Origin: Lentzea albidocapillata subsp. violacea
Lineage (GTDB): Bacteria; Actinomycetota; Actinomycetes; Mycobacteriales; Pseudonocardiaceae
DNA: 64,000 nt
Direction: 5' to 3'
Assembly: GCF_900100275.1 (NCBI RefSeq)
Contig: NZ_FNET01000018.1
Location: 84,522-148,521 of the forward strand
Positions 9,096 through 18,617 of the stretch are shown here, one piece after another (the first letter of the stretch is position 1; each line of letters opens with the position of its first letter). The notes below the pieces were generated by a model that worked only from the letters and a program-made list of their open reading frames with translations, had not been told where the DNA came from and did not search any database. Both the position numbers and the translations under genes were made by a program.

Positions 9096-9362
9096 ATGAC
9101 CGCTGACTCGCGCGACGATCAACTGACCTGGTGGCTGCTGACCAGCGTGTTCGGCCTGCTCGCCGCGATCAACGGCGCCCTGGCCGTCACGGAGAGAACG
9201 ACCTGGCCCTACGCGCTCGCGGCGTTACTTCTCGCCGCGAGCGCGTGGAGTGCCAGACAGGCGCTCAGACCTTCCCCGTCGTCTGGTGTGTCAGGTTCGA
9301 CGGCGACCCGAACCGGAACGCCCGCACCCGGTAGGTCGCGGTCTTCTCGTCTGGAAGTGTGA
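9096..9362 (+). CDS. Small two-helix membrane protein, unknown
   Basis: 88 residues. Two membrane helices (about 11-30 and 37-53) are followed by a Ser/Pro/Arg-rich tail. Codon use is typical of real genes through the helices. The tail lies entirely in the 98-bp overlap with the convergent lipoprotein gene ending at 9265, so its sequence is constrained by that gene. No family recognised. Confidence 0.55.
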   Translation: MTADSRDDQLTWWLLTSVFGLLAAINGALAVTERTTWPYALAALLLAASAWSARQALRPSPSSGVSGSTATRTGTPAPGRSRSSRLEV

Positions 9363-9936
9363 TCACCCCGTACGAGGTGGTGTCCGGATCGAGCTGCACG
9401 GCGACGCGGTAGTCCGCCGCACCCGCGGGCCTGACCTCGATCAGGTAGCCGTCCTCGTCCGACGCCCGGTCCTGCCAGGTGAACAGGATCCCGTTGGCGT
9501 GTTTCACCTCCGCCTTCAGCTCCACCGCCGCCGCCTCGGGTGAGGCCACCGGCGCCTTGCCCCCGCCGGCCTTGACCGGCGCGGTCCAGTCCGGCCCCTC
9601 GATCTCCGGCACCTCGTCGCCAGGGGGCAGCGTGACGTCCACAGTGGCCGAGGCAGGCCCGGTGTACGGCCGGACCCGGTAGTAGAACTCGGTTTCCGGG
9701 ATCAGGTCCGGATGCTCGTAGGTGTTCTTCGCCGGTGTGGCGAACTCCAGGATCGTGTACTCGCCGTCCCGGGTGTTCGCGTACTCGACGACCTGTCCGG
9801 CCGACCCCGCCTCCGGACGCCAGTGCAGCGTCACGTCGATCGGCGAGGTCAGCTCGGACGTCAGCACGGGGTCCTGCTGTTCCTGGCCACAGGCAGCCAG
9901 AAACAGCAGGAGCACCACTGCCAAGCGACAGCTCAC
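9265..9936 (-). CDS. Lipoprotein with two fibronectin-III-like domains
   Basis: 223 residues from a GTG that overlaps the upstream stop (GTGA). The signal peptide ends in lipobox LAAC (Cys about 16), so the protein should be anchored to the outer face of the membrane. Two beta-sandwich modules follow (about 30-110 and 125-220), with FnIII-like strands such as TEFYYRVRPY and TYRVRAF. It is coupled to the secreted lyase-like gene upstream, suggesting surface binding of a polymer or protein. Ligand unknown. Confidence 0.75.
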   Translation of the reverse strand: MSCRLAVVLLLFLAACGQEQQDPVLTSELTSPIDVTLHWRPEAGSAGQVVEYANTRDGEYTILEFATPAKNTYEHPDLIPETEFYYRVRPYTGPASATVDVTLPPGDEVPEIEGPDWTAPVKAGGGKAPVASPEAAAVELKAEVKHANGILFTWQDRASDEDGYLIEVRPAGAADYRVAVQLDPDTTSYGVITLPDEKTATYRVRAFRFGSPSNLTHQTTGKV

Positions 9937-10535
9937 TTGCGCCAGAACCGGATGTTGCTCCAGGTGACCGTGGCAGGGCCTTGGCCGCTGGCGGTCCGGT
10001 ATGCGCCGAACTTGTCGTAGAAGCTCGTACCCGAGCTCGCGTAGGTGTGCGCACGCGAGCCGTTGATGTACGTGCGGTGTTCCGTGGCCGTGTTGTGCAC
10101 GGTGTTCACGCGCACGGTCGCCCCCACGGTCGCGCCGGTGGCGATGGTGGTGCCCCCGTGCACGGCGTAGAGCCGGCCGCCGCGTTCCACGGCAAGCATC
10201 CAGAACGGCCCCGCCGTGGGGCCCTGCCGGAACGTCTGCTTGAGACTGATGCGGGTGCCGCCGAGACTCGTGATCCGGAAGCTCCCCTCGAACTGGCGCG
10301 TGCCGCCGGTGTAAGTGGCGTAACGCCGCTCGGCACGCTGGTCACCGCTCGCGGTGGAGCAGGTGAGTCGGAACGTCAGGTTGCTGACGTCGCCACAGCC
10401 GCGTTCCTGAACGGTGAACGACGGCGAGTAGCTGGTCCACGGACCCGTCTCGACCTGAGCCTGTGCCGGTGAGACCGACACGAGCAGACCGGTCGCCAGC
10501 GCGATCCCCGCGACGTTGCGGAGTCGTTTGGACAT
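9933..10535 (-). CDS. Secreted jelly-roll protein, possibly polysaccharide lyase 7 / lectin-like
   Basis: 200 residues with a Sec signal peptide (MSKRLRNVAGIALATGLLVS...AQAQ). The mature domain of about 170 residues has two cysteines near its N-terminus and alternating beta-strands ending VTWSNIRFWRK. This resembles the alginate-lyase-2/concanavalin-like fold of secreted Streptomyces proteins, but I cannot identify catalytic residues with certainty. The ribosome binding site GAGGAGG lies upstream of the ATG. It heads a two-gene unit with the FnIII lipoprotein. Confidence 0.7.
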   Translation of the reverse strand: MSKRLRNVAGIALATGLLVSVSPAQAQVETGPWTSYSPSFTVQERGCGDVSNLTFRLTCSTASGDQRAERRYATYTGGTRQFEGSFRITSLGGTRISLKQTFRQGPTAGPFWMLAVERGGRLYAVHGGTTIATGATVGATVRVNTVHNTATEHRTYINGSRAHTYASSGTSFYDKFGAYRTASGQGPATVTWSNIRFWRK

Positions 10536-10615
10536 ACCGATACCTCCTCAAAGCGTGCTGAGGACAGCACGATTTCTCAGGGGGCGGTATCGGGAGCGTA
10601 GCCGATAATGATCGG

Positions 10616-11503
10616 ATGTTCGACCTCCATCGGCTGCGACTGCTGCGAGAGCTCTCCCAGCGGGGGACGCTCGCCGCCGTCGCGCAGGCGCTGAACTACA
10701 GCCCGCCGTCGGTGTCGCAGCAGCTCTCACTGCTGGAGACCGAGGTCGGGGTGCCCCTGCTGGAGCCGGTCGGGCGGCGGGTGAAGCTCACCCCGCAGGC
10801 CGAGATCCTGGTGCGGCACACCGAAGAGGTACTTGCCCGGCTGGACCAGGCCGAGTCGGAGGTCGCCGCGTCGCTGCACGAGATCACCGGCACGCTGCGG
10901 GTCGCGACGTTCCAGACGGCGGCGCTGGCGTTGATCCCGGCGACGCTGGCCCGGATGAGGGACGAGCACCCGTCACTGCGCATCGAGTTCCAGGTGCTCG
11001 ACCCGGCGGAAGCGCTTTCCGCGTTGCACGCCAGGGACTTCGACCTCGTGTTCGTGGAGGAGTGGCCGGACCAGCCGGAGGCCAGGTTCACCGGGCTGGA
11101 GTACCGGGAGCTGTGCCGGGACCCGATCCGGCTGGCCGTCCCGCGTGGACTGCCGGTCGAGGAGATCGGCTCGTACCCGTGGATCATGGAGACCGCCGGT
11201 TTCCCGCAGCGGATCTTCAACGTGAACTGGTGCCGCCACAACGGCTTCGAGCCGGACGTGCGCTTCTCCTCGACCGACGTGCTGGTGAAGCTGCGGTTCG
11301 TGGAACGGGGTCTCGCGGTCGCGTTGCTGCCGGACCTCATCTGGTACGACCGCGAGATCACCGTCGACGTGCACGAACTGCCGATGCCGATGTCCCGGCT
11401 GCTGTTCACTGCGGCACGGGCAGGACGAGGTCAGCATCCCGCTGTGCGGGCGTTCCGCGAGGCGCTGGCGCTTTCCGTAGCGCCGCTCCGACCCCAGCCG
11501 TGA
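10616..11503 (+). CDS. LysR family transcriptional regulator
   Basis: 295 residues. The winged HTH occupies residues 1-60 (LRELSQRGTLAAVAQALNYSPPSVSQQLSLLE), followed by the linker helix and a two-lobed effector-binding domain (about 90-290). Family members bind DNA as tetramers and respond to small metabolites. It diverges from the lyase-like gene across an 80-bp gap and converges with a DMT exporter, overlapping it tail to tail by 98 bp. An amino-acid or amine effector would suit that neighbour, but this is inference. Confidence 0.92.
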   Translation: MFDLHRLRLLRELSQRGTLAAVAQALNYSPPSVSQQLSLLETEVGVPLLEPVGRRVKLTPQAEILVRHTEEVLARLDQAESEVAASLHEITGTLRVATFQTAALALIPATLARMRDEHPSLRIEFQVLDPAEALSALHARDFDLVFVEEWPDQPEARFTGLEYRELCRDPIRLAVPRGLPVEEIGSYPWIMETAGFPQRIFNVNWCRHNGFEPDVRFSSTDVLVKLRFVERGLAVALLPDLIWYDREITVDVHELPMPMSRLLFTAARAGRGQHPAVRAFREALALSVAPLRPQP

Positions 11504-12269
11504 TCACCAGCGCCATGCCGCCCAACGAGATCACGCTCAGGTGCTGGCCGAGCAGCAGCGCCCCGGCGAGCGCCGCCGCGGCGGGTTCGAGCGCGAGCAC
11601 CACGCCGAACGTGCTGGCCTCCAGCGTCCTGAGCGCCTTGATCTCCAGCGCGTACGGGATCGCGGACGCCAGCAGCGCCACCAGCGTGCCCAGCAGCAGG
11701 ATCTTCGGTTCGAACAACGTGGCGCCGGCCGCCGACAGCCCGTACGGCAGGGTGAGCGCGGCCGCGATCAGGCTGGCCCCCGCGAGGCCGCCGATGCCGA
11801 GCCCCGCGGTCGCGACCTTGCGACCGGCCAGCACGTAACAGGCCCAGAACGCGGCCGCGAACAACGCGAGCGCCACCCCGACGAGGTCCAGGTGCGCGCC
11901 GGTGTACTCGCGGACGCCGAGCACGACGATGCCTGCGAGCGCCAGCCCGACCCACACGAAGTCCCTGGGCCGCCTGCTCAGGACCGCCGCGAGCCCGAGC
12001 GGCCCGAGGAACTCGATCGTCACCGCCACGCCGAGCGGGATCCGGTCGAGCGCGAGGTAGAACGTGCCGTTCATGCCGGCCAGGGTCAGCCCGAGGACGA
12101 TCGTCTCCTGCCGGATCTTCGGCCTGGCGATCACGGCCAGCATCAGGGCCGCGATGCCGAGCCGCAGCGCCGTGGCACCCGGCGCGCCGATCTGGCCGAA
12201 GAGCTGGCTCGCGAACGCCGCGCCGAACTGCAGTGAGATGACCGAGCCGAGGACCAGGAAGACCGCCAT
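11406..12269 (-). CDS. EamA/DMT family transporter, RhtA-like exporter
   Basis: 287 residues with ten predicted membrane helices in two EamA repeats (about 1-125 and 135-265). The motif FYLALDRIPLGVAVTIEFLGPL is typical of the RhtA threonine/homoserine exporter group. It probably exports amino acids or related metabolites by proton antiport. The final 30 residues lie in the 98-bp overlap with the convergent LysR gene. The LysR protein is a plausible regulator, though the genes are convergent rather than divergent. Confidence 0.88.
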   Translation of the reverse strand: MAVFLVLGSVISLQFGAAFASQLFGQIGAPGATALRLGIAALMLAVIARPKIRQETIVLGLTLAGMNGTFYLALDRIPLGVAVTIEFLGPLGLAAVLSRRPRDFVWVGLALAGIVVLGVREYTGAHLDLVGVALALFAAAFWACYVLAGRKVATAGLGIGGLAGASLIAAALTLPYGLSAAGATLFEPKILLLGTLVALLASAIPYALEIKALRTLEASTFGVVLALEPAAAALAGALLLGQHLSVISLGGMALVITAGVGAALRKAPAPRGTPAQRDADLVLPVPQ

Positions 12270-12362
12270 GCGCTCAGTCTCGGTTCCGAGATCTATTCAG
12301 TACAGCGAACGTCTGCGAGCGATATCGTTCGGTTTTTCCGAACATTTAGACTGGCCGGTGCG

Positions 12363-13271
12363 ATGAGACGCAAACCCTCCTCCCCTCTCCCCCAGCGCAA
12401 CGGCCTGGACGCGGCCCGGCTGAAGCTGCCCTCCGAGGGCGCCTGGCCGTCGTTGCGCGAGCACCTCGTGGAACGCCTGCCGCGGGTGGCCGCCGAGCGC
12501 ATCGACGAGATGCTGGCCGAGGAACGGATCTGGGGTGTCGCCGGCCCGCTGGGCGTCGACACGCCGTTCGTGCCGGACTCCTACATCTGGTTCCACCGCG
12601 ACCTGCCGGTGGAGGTGCCGGTGCCGTTCGAGGTCGGCGTGGTCCACCAGGACGACGACATCGTGGTCGCCGACAAGCCGCACTTCCTCGCGACGATCCC
12701 GCGCGGCGCGCACATCATGCAGACCGCGCTCGTGAAACTCCGCGAGTCGCTGGGCCTGCCGGACCTCTCGCCCGCGCACCGGCTGGACCGCGTCACGGCC
12801 GGGCTGGTGCTGTTCGTGGTGCGCCGCGAGCTGCGCGGCAAGTACCAGACGATGTTCCGCGACCGGTTGGTGCGCAAGGAGTACGAGGCGATCGCGCCGT
12901 ACGACCCGGCGCTGGAACTCCCGCGCGTGGTGCGTTCCCGGATCATCAAGGAACGGGGCATCATCACCGCGTTCGAGGTCGACGGCGAGCCCAACGCGGA
13001 GACGCAGGTGTCTCTTGTGGAGCGTCGCGGGGCGCTGGGCCGCTACCACCTCAAGCCGTTGACCGGCCGCACCCACCAGCTGCGCCTGCACATGTCCGGG
13101 CTCGGCGTGCCGATCGTGAACGACGACTTCTACCCGGTGCTGCGGGACCGTCCGCTCGACGACTTCTCCTCGCCGCTGCAGCTGCTCGCCCACACGCTGT
13201 CCTTCGTGGACCCGGTGTCGGGCATCGACCGGTCGTTCACCTCGGGGTTGAAGCTGTCCGCCTGGTCATGA
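12363..13271 (+). CDS. RluA-family RNA pseudouridine synthase
   Basis: 302 residues. The catalytic motif HRLDRVTAGLVLF (about 140-152) contains the nucleophilic Asp, and GRTHQLRLHM (about 237-246) is the second family signature. The enzyme isomerises uridine to pseudouridine in rRNA or tRNA; the target site cannot be read from sequence. The N-terminal 80 residues contain a poorly conserved S4-like region. The stop overlaps the convergent phosphotransferase gene by 6 bp. ATG 12363 diverges from the exporter start at 12269. Confidence 0.93.
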   Translation: MRRKPSSPLPQRNGLDAARLKLPSEGAWPSLREHLVERLPRVAAERIDEMLAEERIWGVAGPLGVDTPFVPDSYIWFHRDLPVEVPVPFEVGVVHQDDDIVVADKPHFLATIPRGAHIMQTALVKLRESLGLPDLSPAHRLDRVTAGLVLFVVRRELRGKYQTMFRDRLVRKEYEAIAPYDPALELPRVVRSRIIKERGIITAFEVDGEPNAETQVSLVERRGALGRYHLKPLTGRTHQLRLHMSGLGVPIVNDDFYPVLRDRPLDDFSSPLQLLAHTLSFVDPVSGIDRSFTSGLKLSAWS

Positions 13272-14159
13272 GACGTGCGTGCGCCGGGTCGCGATCGGCT
13301 GCGGCTCCCACACCTGGTTCATCCGGTCGAGCAGCCGCCGCGCCAGCGCGCTCATCTCCGGGTGGGTCTCGGTGAACGCCGCCACCACGCGCGCCCGGAA
13401 CATCAGCCGGCCGCGCGCCGTCGTGCTGTACCAGAACCAGTCCTCGTCGACGACCCTGGCGAGGTGGTCGGTGCCGTCCCGCTCGGCGCGCTGCACCAGC
13501 GCGTCGCCGTTCACGAACCACCGCACGCACGCGTCCTCGAGCCCGGCGGTGAAGCCGCGTTCCTCGAAGTAGGCCTGTTCCGCCGCCTCGCGCAGTTCGC
13601 GGGGCGTCTCGGAAACCGTGGCACAGGTGGGGAATCCCATGCGGAGGTAGACGACCTCGGTCAGCCCGTCACCGAGCGCCGCGCCTTCGAAGTCGACGAA
13701 CCGCGCGCCCCGCGGCGAGTACATGTCGTTGCCGGGACACGGATCGCCGTGCACCAGGTCGAACTTCCCGGTGTCCGCGAACGCGAGTTCGTCCTCCGCG
13801 CCGCCGATCTCCACCTCCATCGCGCGCACGAACCGCAGGAACGGAACAGGGTCCGGCACCTGCTGACGCGGCAGCAGTCCGGCGTGCTGCGGCCCGGTGG
13901 CCATGTGCAGACGGGCGAGGCCGCAGGCGTAGTCGACCACCCAGTCCTCCTCGAACGGGTCGGAGCGCAGCCGTTCGAGCACCATGGTCCGTTTCTCGTG
14001 GTCGACGTCGAGGACGCGCGGCACGACGCCGGTGTGCTCGGCCAGCCTCAGCGCGGTGACCTCACGGTCGAACGCCACCTGATCGCCGACCACCTGCTTG
14101 ATGATCCGGTCGCCGTCCGCCCACACCCGAGACCGGTCACCGCTCTGAAGACGTTCCAC
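13266..14159 (-). CDS. Aminoglycoside phosphotransferase (APH) family kinase
   Basis: 297 residues with an APH/choline-kinase fold. The Brenner motif LVHGDPCPGN (about 157-166) carries catalytic Asp and Asn, and VDFEGA (about 173-178) gives the metal-binding Asp. It phosphorylates a small hydroxylated substrate. Most family members of this kind in actinomycetes are housekeeping or uncharacterised, so drug resistance should not be assumed. It is convergent with the pseudouridine synthase and divergent from the acyltransferase. Confidence 0.85.
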   Translation of the reverse strand: MERLQSGDRSRVWADGDRIIKQVVGDQVAFDREVTALRLAEHTGVVPRVLDVDHEKRTMVLERLRSDPFEEDWVVDYACGLARLHMATGPQHAGLLPRQQVPDPVPFLRFVRAMEVEIGGAEDELAFADTGKFDLVHGDPCPGNDMYSPRGARFVDFEGAALGDGLTEVVYLRMGFPTCATVSETPRELREAAEQAYFEERGFTAGLEDACVRWFVNGDALVQRAERDGTDHLARVVDEDWFWYSTTARGRLMFRARVVAAFTETHPEMSALARRLLDRMNQVWEPQPIATRRTHVS

Positions 14160-14226
14160 AGGTCAACTATTCCACAGCCGCGGAGAATTCTGTAACAATG
14201 GCGTTTACGCGCGCGAGTCCACGATC

Positions 14227-15294
14227 GTGCAGAACCAGGGAACGGGACTGGAGCGATTACCGTCGCTGACCGGCTTGCGATTCGTCGCCGCGTTCGTCGT
14301 GTTCGGATTCCACCTCGACGCGGCCGGTCTCTGGCCGTATCCGGACGTGCCGTTCCGGCAGGGCGCCACCGGCGTCAGCTTCTTCTTCATCCTGTCCGGG
14401 TTCGTGCTCACCTGGTCCGCGAAACCGGACACCGGACCGGTCACCGTCTGGCGGCGCCGGGCAGCGAAGATCTTCCCCAACCACCTCGCGACCTGGGTCA
14501 TCGTGCTGGTCGCGGGCGCCGCGGTGACCCCGGCGGCCGCCCTGGCGAACCTGTCGCTCACGCAGGCCTGGTTCCCCGGCGAAAGCGTCTACTTCGGCCT
14601 GAACACACCCGCCTGGTCATTGTCGTGCGAATTGGCGTTCTACCTCGCATTCCCACTTCTGATCAAGTGGCGGATGAGGCGGCCATGGGTCATCGCGGGC
14701 ACAGCGGTGATCGCGATTCTGACGGTTCCGGTCGTCGCACTGTCAATGCCAGGCGCGATCGAATACTGGTTCGTCTTCGTCTTCCCGCCGGTGCGCGCGC
14801 TGGAGTTCATATTGGGAATGGCAATGGCCCGAGTGGTCCAGCAAAGGAAATGGATCGGAGTAGGACTCTGGCCCGCGAGTGCGCTGTTCGTGGTCGCGTA
14901 CGTCGGCTCGTGGTACCTGCCGGCGTCGTTCCCGTACGTCGCGGGCACCGTCATCCCGCTGGCGCTGCTGATCCCGGCCGCCGCGGTCGCCGACCTCACC
15001 GGCAGGTGGTCGCCGTGGCGCTCGAAGTGGATGGTGTGGCTGGGCACCGTGTCGTTCGCGTTCTACATGGTCCACCAGATCGTCATCCGGGTGAGCGAGA
15101 AGCTCCTCGACGTGCACGCGTACCCGCTGCTCTCGGCGCTCGGCATGTTCGTGGTGTCGATGCTCGGGGCGTGGCTGCTGTACCGGCTGGTCGAGGTGCC
15201 CGCGGAACGGTTCGTCCGCGGGACACCCCGACCGGCTCGGATCAGGCGAGCGTCAACGCGTACAGCTCCACCCGCGGATCATCGGGCAGCGTGA
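14227..15294 (+). CDS. Acyltransferase family 3 (OafA/YrhL type) membrane protein
   Basis: 355 residues with about ten membrane helices. The family start LPSLTGLRFVAAFVVFGFH contains the RxxA and His motifs, and FFFILSGFVLTWS follows at residues about 58-70. These enzymes acylate sugars of the envelope or of secondary metabolites. The GTG start was chosen as the first codon ahead of conserved sequence. Codon use around 14600-14870 is less GC-biased than its neighbours (ATTGTCGTGCGAATTGGCG and similar), a mild hint of a different history. It overlaps the convergent GH92 gene by 53 bp. Confidence 0.88.
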   Translation: MQNQGTGLERLPSLTGLRFVAAFVVFGFHLDAAGLWPYPDVPFRQGATGVSFFFILSGFVLTWSAKPDTGPVTVWRRRAAKIFPNHLATWVIVLVAGAAVTPAAALANLSLTQAWFPGESVYFGLNTPAWSLSCELAFYLAFPLLIKWRMRRPWVIAGTAVIAILTVPVVALSMPGAIEYWFVFVFPPVRALEFILGMAMARVVQQRKWIGVGLWPASALFVVAYVGSWYLPASFPYVAGTVIPLALLIPAAAVADLTGRWSPWRSKWMVWLGTVSFAFYMVHQIVIRVSEKLLDVHAYPLLSALGMFVVSMLGAWLLYRLVEVPAERFVRGTPRPARIRRASTRTAPPADHRAA

Positions 15295-18200
15295 CCGAAC
15301 GGACCGTCTTCGCGGCGTCGAGCCGCAGCGACTGACCGAACAACCGGACCGGTGGTCCGTCGACGCCCTGGCCCGCCTTGATCCGGTGCGGCATCTCCAG
15401 CACCGCCGGGCCACCGCCCGCCCAGTCCGGCACCGACGCCGCGACCTCGGCCGAGGTGCCGTCGGTGTACCAGACGGTGAAGGCGGCGGACACCGGTCCG
15501 TTGTGCGACGCCCCCACGACGTGCAGCCACGAGAACTGGCCGGTGGGCAGCAGGAGGCCCTGCCCGCGTGCCTCCACGAAGTTCGGCGCCGTGCCGGTGG
15601 GGTCAGGCGCCTGGTAGGTGATGCCGCCCCATGTCACGGGCCCGGCCGGCGGCAGCAGTGCCGCGTCGTAGCTCCAGCCGCCGCCGTCGAAGTTGCCCGA
15701 GGCGGAGTCGGCGACCGTGGCCGTGCCGTCGTGGTTCAGCTCCGGTGTCACGTCCACCGAACACGACGAGAACGCGCACAGGGCCGCCGGTTTGACCTCG
15801 ACGACGGCCTTCACCGTCACCGACTCGACCTGCACCGAGACCTCGTATGAGCCCGCGGCCACACCGGCGGGCACCGACAGCGCCAACGGCACCGTCTTCT
15901 GCACCGGCAGGTGCCGCGACACGATCACGAACGGCTTGGCACCGCTCACCTTCCAGCCTGCCGGAGCGGTCACGACGGGCCGCACCGACGTCGCGCCCGG
16001 CGACTGCGCCAGCACGTCGAGCTGCAACGTGAGCGACTGCGCCGAATCCGACGTCGGCACCACGATCTCGGAGTTGCGCAACGACGCCGACAACGCCCGA
16101 CGCGAGTCCTCGTTGCCGTCGTTCAGCGACGGCGGCTGGTCCCCGCGCCCGGTGCCCCACGACGAGGGCTTCGCCGAGACCTCGTGGGTCAGCTTCCCGC
16201 CGCGCTGCAACGAGGTCCAGGACAGCCAGGTCTTGCGGACGTCACGGCCGCCGAACGACACGCTCCGGACGTACCGGTTGGTGTCGGACACCCCTCGCGC
16301 CGAGACGGTCAGGGTCCCGCCCTGCGAGCCGTACTGTCCGATTCGGACGGTCGCGGACTCGAACTGCGGCGAGGACAGAGCGAGGAAGTCCGCGCCGTTG
16401 AACGTCGGGTAGATGCCCAGCGACGAGAAGACGTACCAGGCCGACATCGTGCCGAGGTCGTCGTTGCCGGTCATGCCGTCCGGACCGGTCGTGAACAACG
16501 TCATCGCCGCCCGCACGACCGTCGCGGTCTTCGACGGCGTGCCCGACCACAGGTACATGTAGGGCGCGAGCAGGTCGGGTTCGTTGTTCGGGTTGTAGGT
16601 CGGCTTGCCGTAGTAGTCGTACGGCTCGGTGATCCAGTCGTGCCGCGCGGTGCCGGCCGGGTCGACCAGCAGCTTGTCGTAGGCGAAGAACGAGTCGAGC
16701 CGCTTCTCCGTCTCGCGGCGGCCGCCCATCAGCGACACGAGCCCGGCGGGATCCTGCGGCACCAGCCACTGGTACTGGTACGCGCCGCCCTCGTGGAACT
16801 GGTGCGACGCGTCGACCGGGTTATACGGCGTCAGCCACGTGCCGGCGGCGGTGCGCGGCCGGAACTGACCGATCGACGAGTCCCACAGGTTGCGGTACCA
16901 CTGGCCCCGATCGGCGAACATGCGCGCGTCGGCCCTCTTGCCGAGACCCTTGGCCATCAACGCAAGTGACGCGTCGGCCGCCGAGTACTCCAGCGTCGCG
17001 GACGCCGGGTGCACGCAGTCGTTGTCGCCGCCCTTGTGCGCGCAGTCCTTGCCCAGCTCCAGGCCGGACGGGAGGTAGCCGCGTTCGGAGTAGTAGGTGA
17101 CACCGGAGCGTCCGTTGTAGGGCGACTCCGCCGGAGGCAACGACGTGGCGTTGGCGCGCAGCAGCTTGTACGTCTCCTCCTCGTACCCCTTCAGCAGGCC
17201 CTTCGACCAGGCCTCGACGAGGAACGGCGTCACCGGGTCGCCGGTCATGATGTTGGTCTCGGACGACGCCAACGCCCAGCGGGGCAACCATCCGCCGTCC
17301 CGCCCACTGGCCACGACGGACAGTGCGACGTCACGGGCGACCTTCGGTTCCAGGATCTGCAGCAACTGGTTCTGCGGCCGGTACGTGTCCCACAACGAGA
17401 AGTTCTGGTACGGCGTGTAACCCGAGGCCGTGCGCACCTTCCCGTCGAAGCCCATGTACCTGCCGTCGACGTCACCGGCGAGGTTCGGGTGCAGCACCGA
17501 GTGGTAGAGCGCGGTGTAGAACGCGACCTGCCGGTCCCGTGGCCCGCCGGACACCCGCACGGCGTCCAGCTGCTTCCTCCACACCTCCTTGGCGGCCGCC
17601 ACCGTGGCGTCGAAGTCGTGCGAGGGAGCCTCCGCCGCGAGGTTCTTCCGCGCGCCCTCGATGCCGGTGTAGGACAGGCCGAGCTTCAGCACGACGTCAC
17701 GGTCGGCAGTCGCGTCGAACGTGACCCAGGCACCGTTCCCGCCAGTGCCGGCGGCGTCCCGGACGCCGGGCGTGGGAACGCTCCCGCGCCACGCGCCGAA
17801 GGAGGCGAACGGACGGTCGAACGTGGCCGTGAAGTACACGGTGTGCTCGTCCTTGCCCGCGCAGAACCGGCCGTTGCGCACCCGGCCCTCGATGGTTCTG
17901 TCACCGACGACGTGGATCTCCGAGTCCAGCACCGTCTGGTTCGACCGTCCGGTGTTGAACAGGACGTTCGCCGCGCCGGAGGACGGGAACGTGTAGCGCT
18001 GCCAGCCGGTCCGCTGCGTGGCCGTGAGCTCGGCGTTCACTCCGTAGCGCGGCAGCCCGACGCGGTAGTAGCCGGGCTGCGCGGCTTCGTCCGAATGGCT
18101 GAAGTCCGACTTGTAGGCGTTGATGTCAACGTTGTCAACGGACCCGACCGTCGGCATCACCGGCAGCTCGCCCATGACGCCGCAGCCCACGCCCGACAGG

Positions 18201-18436
18201 TGTGTCTGCGAGAAGCCGTAGATGGAGGTGGCCTTGTAGTCGTATCCGCCCTGACCTCCCGTGTCAGGGCTGACCTGCACCATTCCGAACGGCACCGAGG
18301 CGCCGGGGAAGGTGTTGCCGAAGTTCTGCGTACCCACGAAGGGGTTCACCAACGACGAAGGGTCCTCGTCGACCTGTGCCGCGTGCGCGGGGACTGCTAG
18401 ACCCAGTAACAGCCCGGCTACAACCAGTGTCCGCAT
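15242..18436 (-). CDS. Secreted GH92 alpha-mannosidase with C-terminal NEW3-type domain
   Basis: 1064 residues with a signal peptide cleaved near AHA. GH92 landmarks are NPFVGTQNFGNTFPGASVPFG near the start, HLSGVGCGVMGELP, HEGGAYQYQWLVPQD (catalytic Glu region) and GNDDLGTMSAWYVFSSLGIYP (Asp pair). GH92 enzymes are calcium-dependent exo-alpha-mannosidases acting on N-glycans or fungal mannan. After the two catalytic domains (to about 750) comes a NEW3/NPCBM-associated beta-sandwich (about 790-890), then another beta module (about 900-1064). There is no clear Shine-Dalgarno, and CAATACT sits just upstream of the ATG, so translation may be leaderless. Confidence 0.93.
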   Translation of the reverse strand: MRTLVVAGLLLGLAVPAHAAQVDEDPSSLVNPFVGTQNFGNTFPGASVPFGMVQVSPDTGGQGGYDYKATSIYGFSQTHLSGVGCGVMGELPVMPTVGSVDNVDINAYKSDFSHSDEAAQPGYYRVGLPRYGVNAELTATQRTGWQRYTFPSSGAANVLFNTGRSNQTVLDSEIHVVGDRTIEGRVRNGRFCAGKDEHTVYFTATFDRPFASFGAWRGSVPTPGVRDAAGTGGNGAWVTFDATADRDVVLKLGLSYTGIEGARKNLAAEAPSHDFDATVAAAKEVWRKQLDAVRVSGGPRDRQVAFYTALYHSVLHPNLAGDVDGRYMGFDGKVRTASGYTPYQNFSLWDTYRPQNQLLQILEPKVARDVALSVVASGRDGGWLPRWALASSETNIMTGDPVTPFLVEAWSKGLLKGYEEETYKLLRANATSLPPAESPYNGRSGVTYYSERGYLPSGLELGKDCAHKGGDNDCVHPASATLEYSAADASLALMAKGLGKRADARMFADRGQWYRNLWDSSIGQFRPRTAAGTWLTPYNPVDASHQFHEGGAYQYQWLVPQDPAGLVSLMGGRRETEKRLDSFFAYDKLLVDPAGTARHDWITEPYDYYGKPTYNPNNEPDLLAPYMYLWSGTPSKTATVVRAAMTLFTTGPDGMTGNDDLGTMSAWYVFSSLGIYPTFNGADFLALSSPQFESATVRIGQYGSQGGTLTVSARGVSDTNRYVRSVSFGGRDVRKTWLSWTSLQRGGKLTHEVSAKPSSWGTGRGDQPPSLNDGNEDSRRALSASLRNSEIVVPTSDSAQSLTLQLDVLAQSPGATSVRPVVTAPAGWKVSGAKPFVIVSRHLPVQKTVPLALSVPAGVAAGSYEVSVQVESVTVKAVVEVKPAALCAFSSCSVDVTPELNHDGTATVADSASGNFDGGGWSYDAALLPPAGPVTWGGITYQAPDPTGTAPNFVEARGQGLLLPTGQFSWLHVVGASHNGPVSAAFTVWYTDGTSAEVAASVPDWAGGGPAVLEMPHRIKAGQGVDGPPVRLFGQSLRLDAAKTVRSVTLPDDPRVELYALTLA

Positions 18437-18552
18437 GGAAGGCAGTATTGCTCGATCATCGCCGCCCCGACACCCATCGGAGGCGGCGATGTGCGCTTTG
18501 GCCGCAGTGTTGCTGATTCCTGTCGCGTTTTGTCAACCTGCCCGGTGCCGTA

Positions 18553-18605
18553 CTCGGCCGGTTCTGCATGGCGTTGCACGCGAACTCCATGCAGAACCGG
18601 CCGAG
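18553..18605 (-). terminator. Perfect 19-bp hairpin downstream of small secreted protein gene
   Basis: The arms 18553-18571 and 18587-18605 are perfectly complementary (CTCGGCCGGTTCTGCATGG against its inverse), with a 15-base loop. It lies 12 bases after the stop at 18618, where a terminator of that gene is expected, and in front of the GH92 gene. No U-tract follows, as is common for actinobacterial hairpin terminators. Confidence 0.7.
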
Positions 18606-18617
18606 CGACCTGGTCGT

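Noticed and set aside
13266..14159. Aminoglycoside resistance gene
   Set aside because: The APH fold is certain, but nothing identifies a drug substrate; the broad family label is safer.
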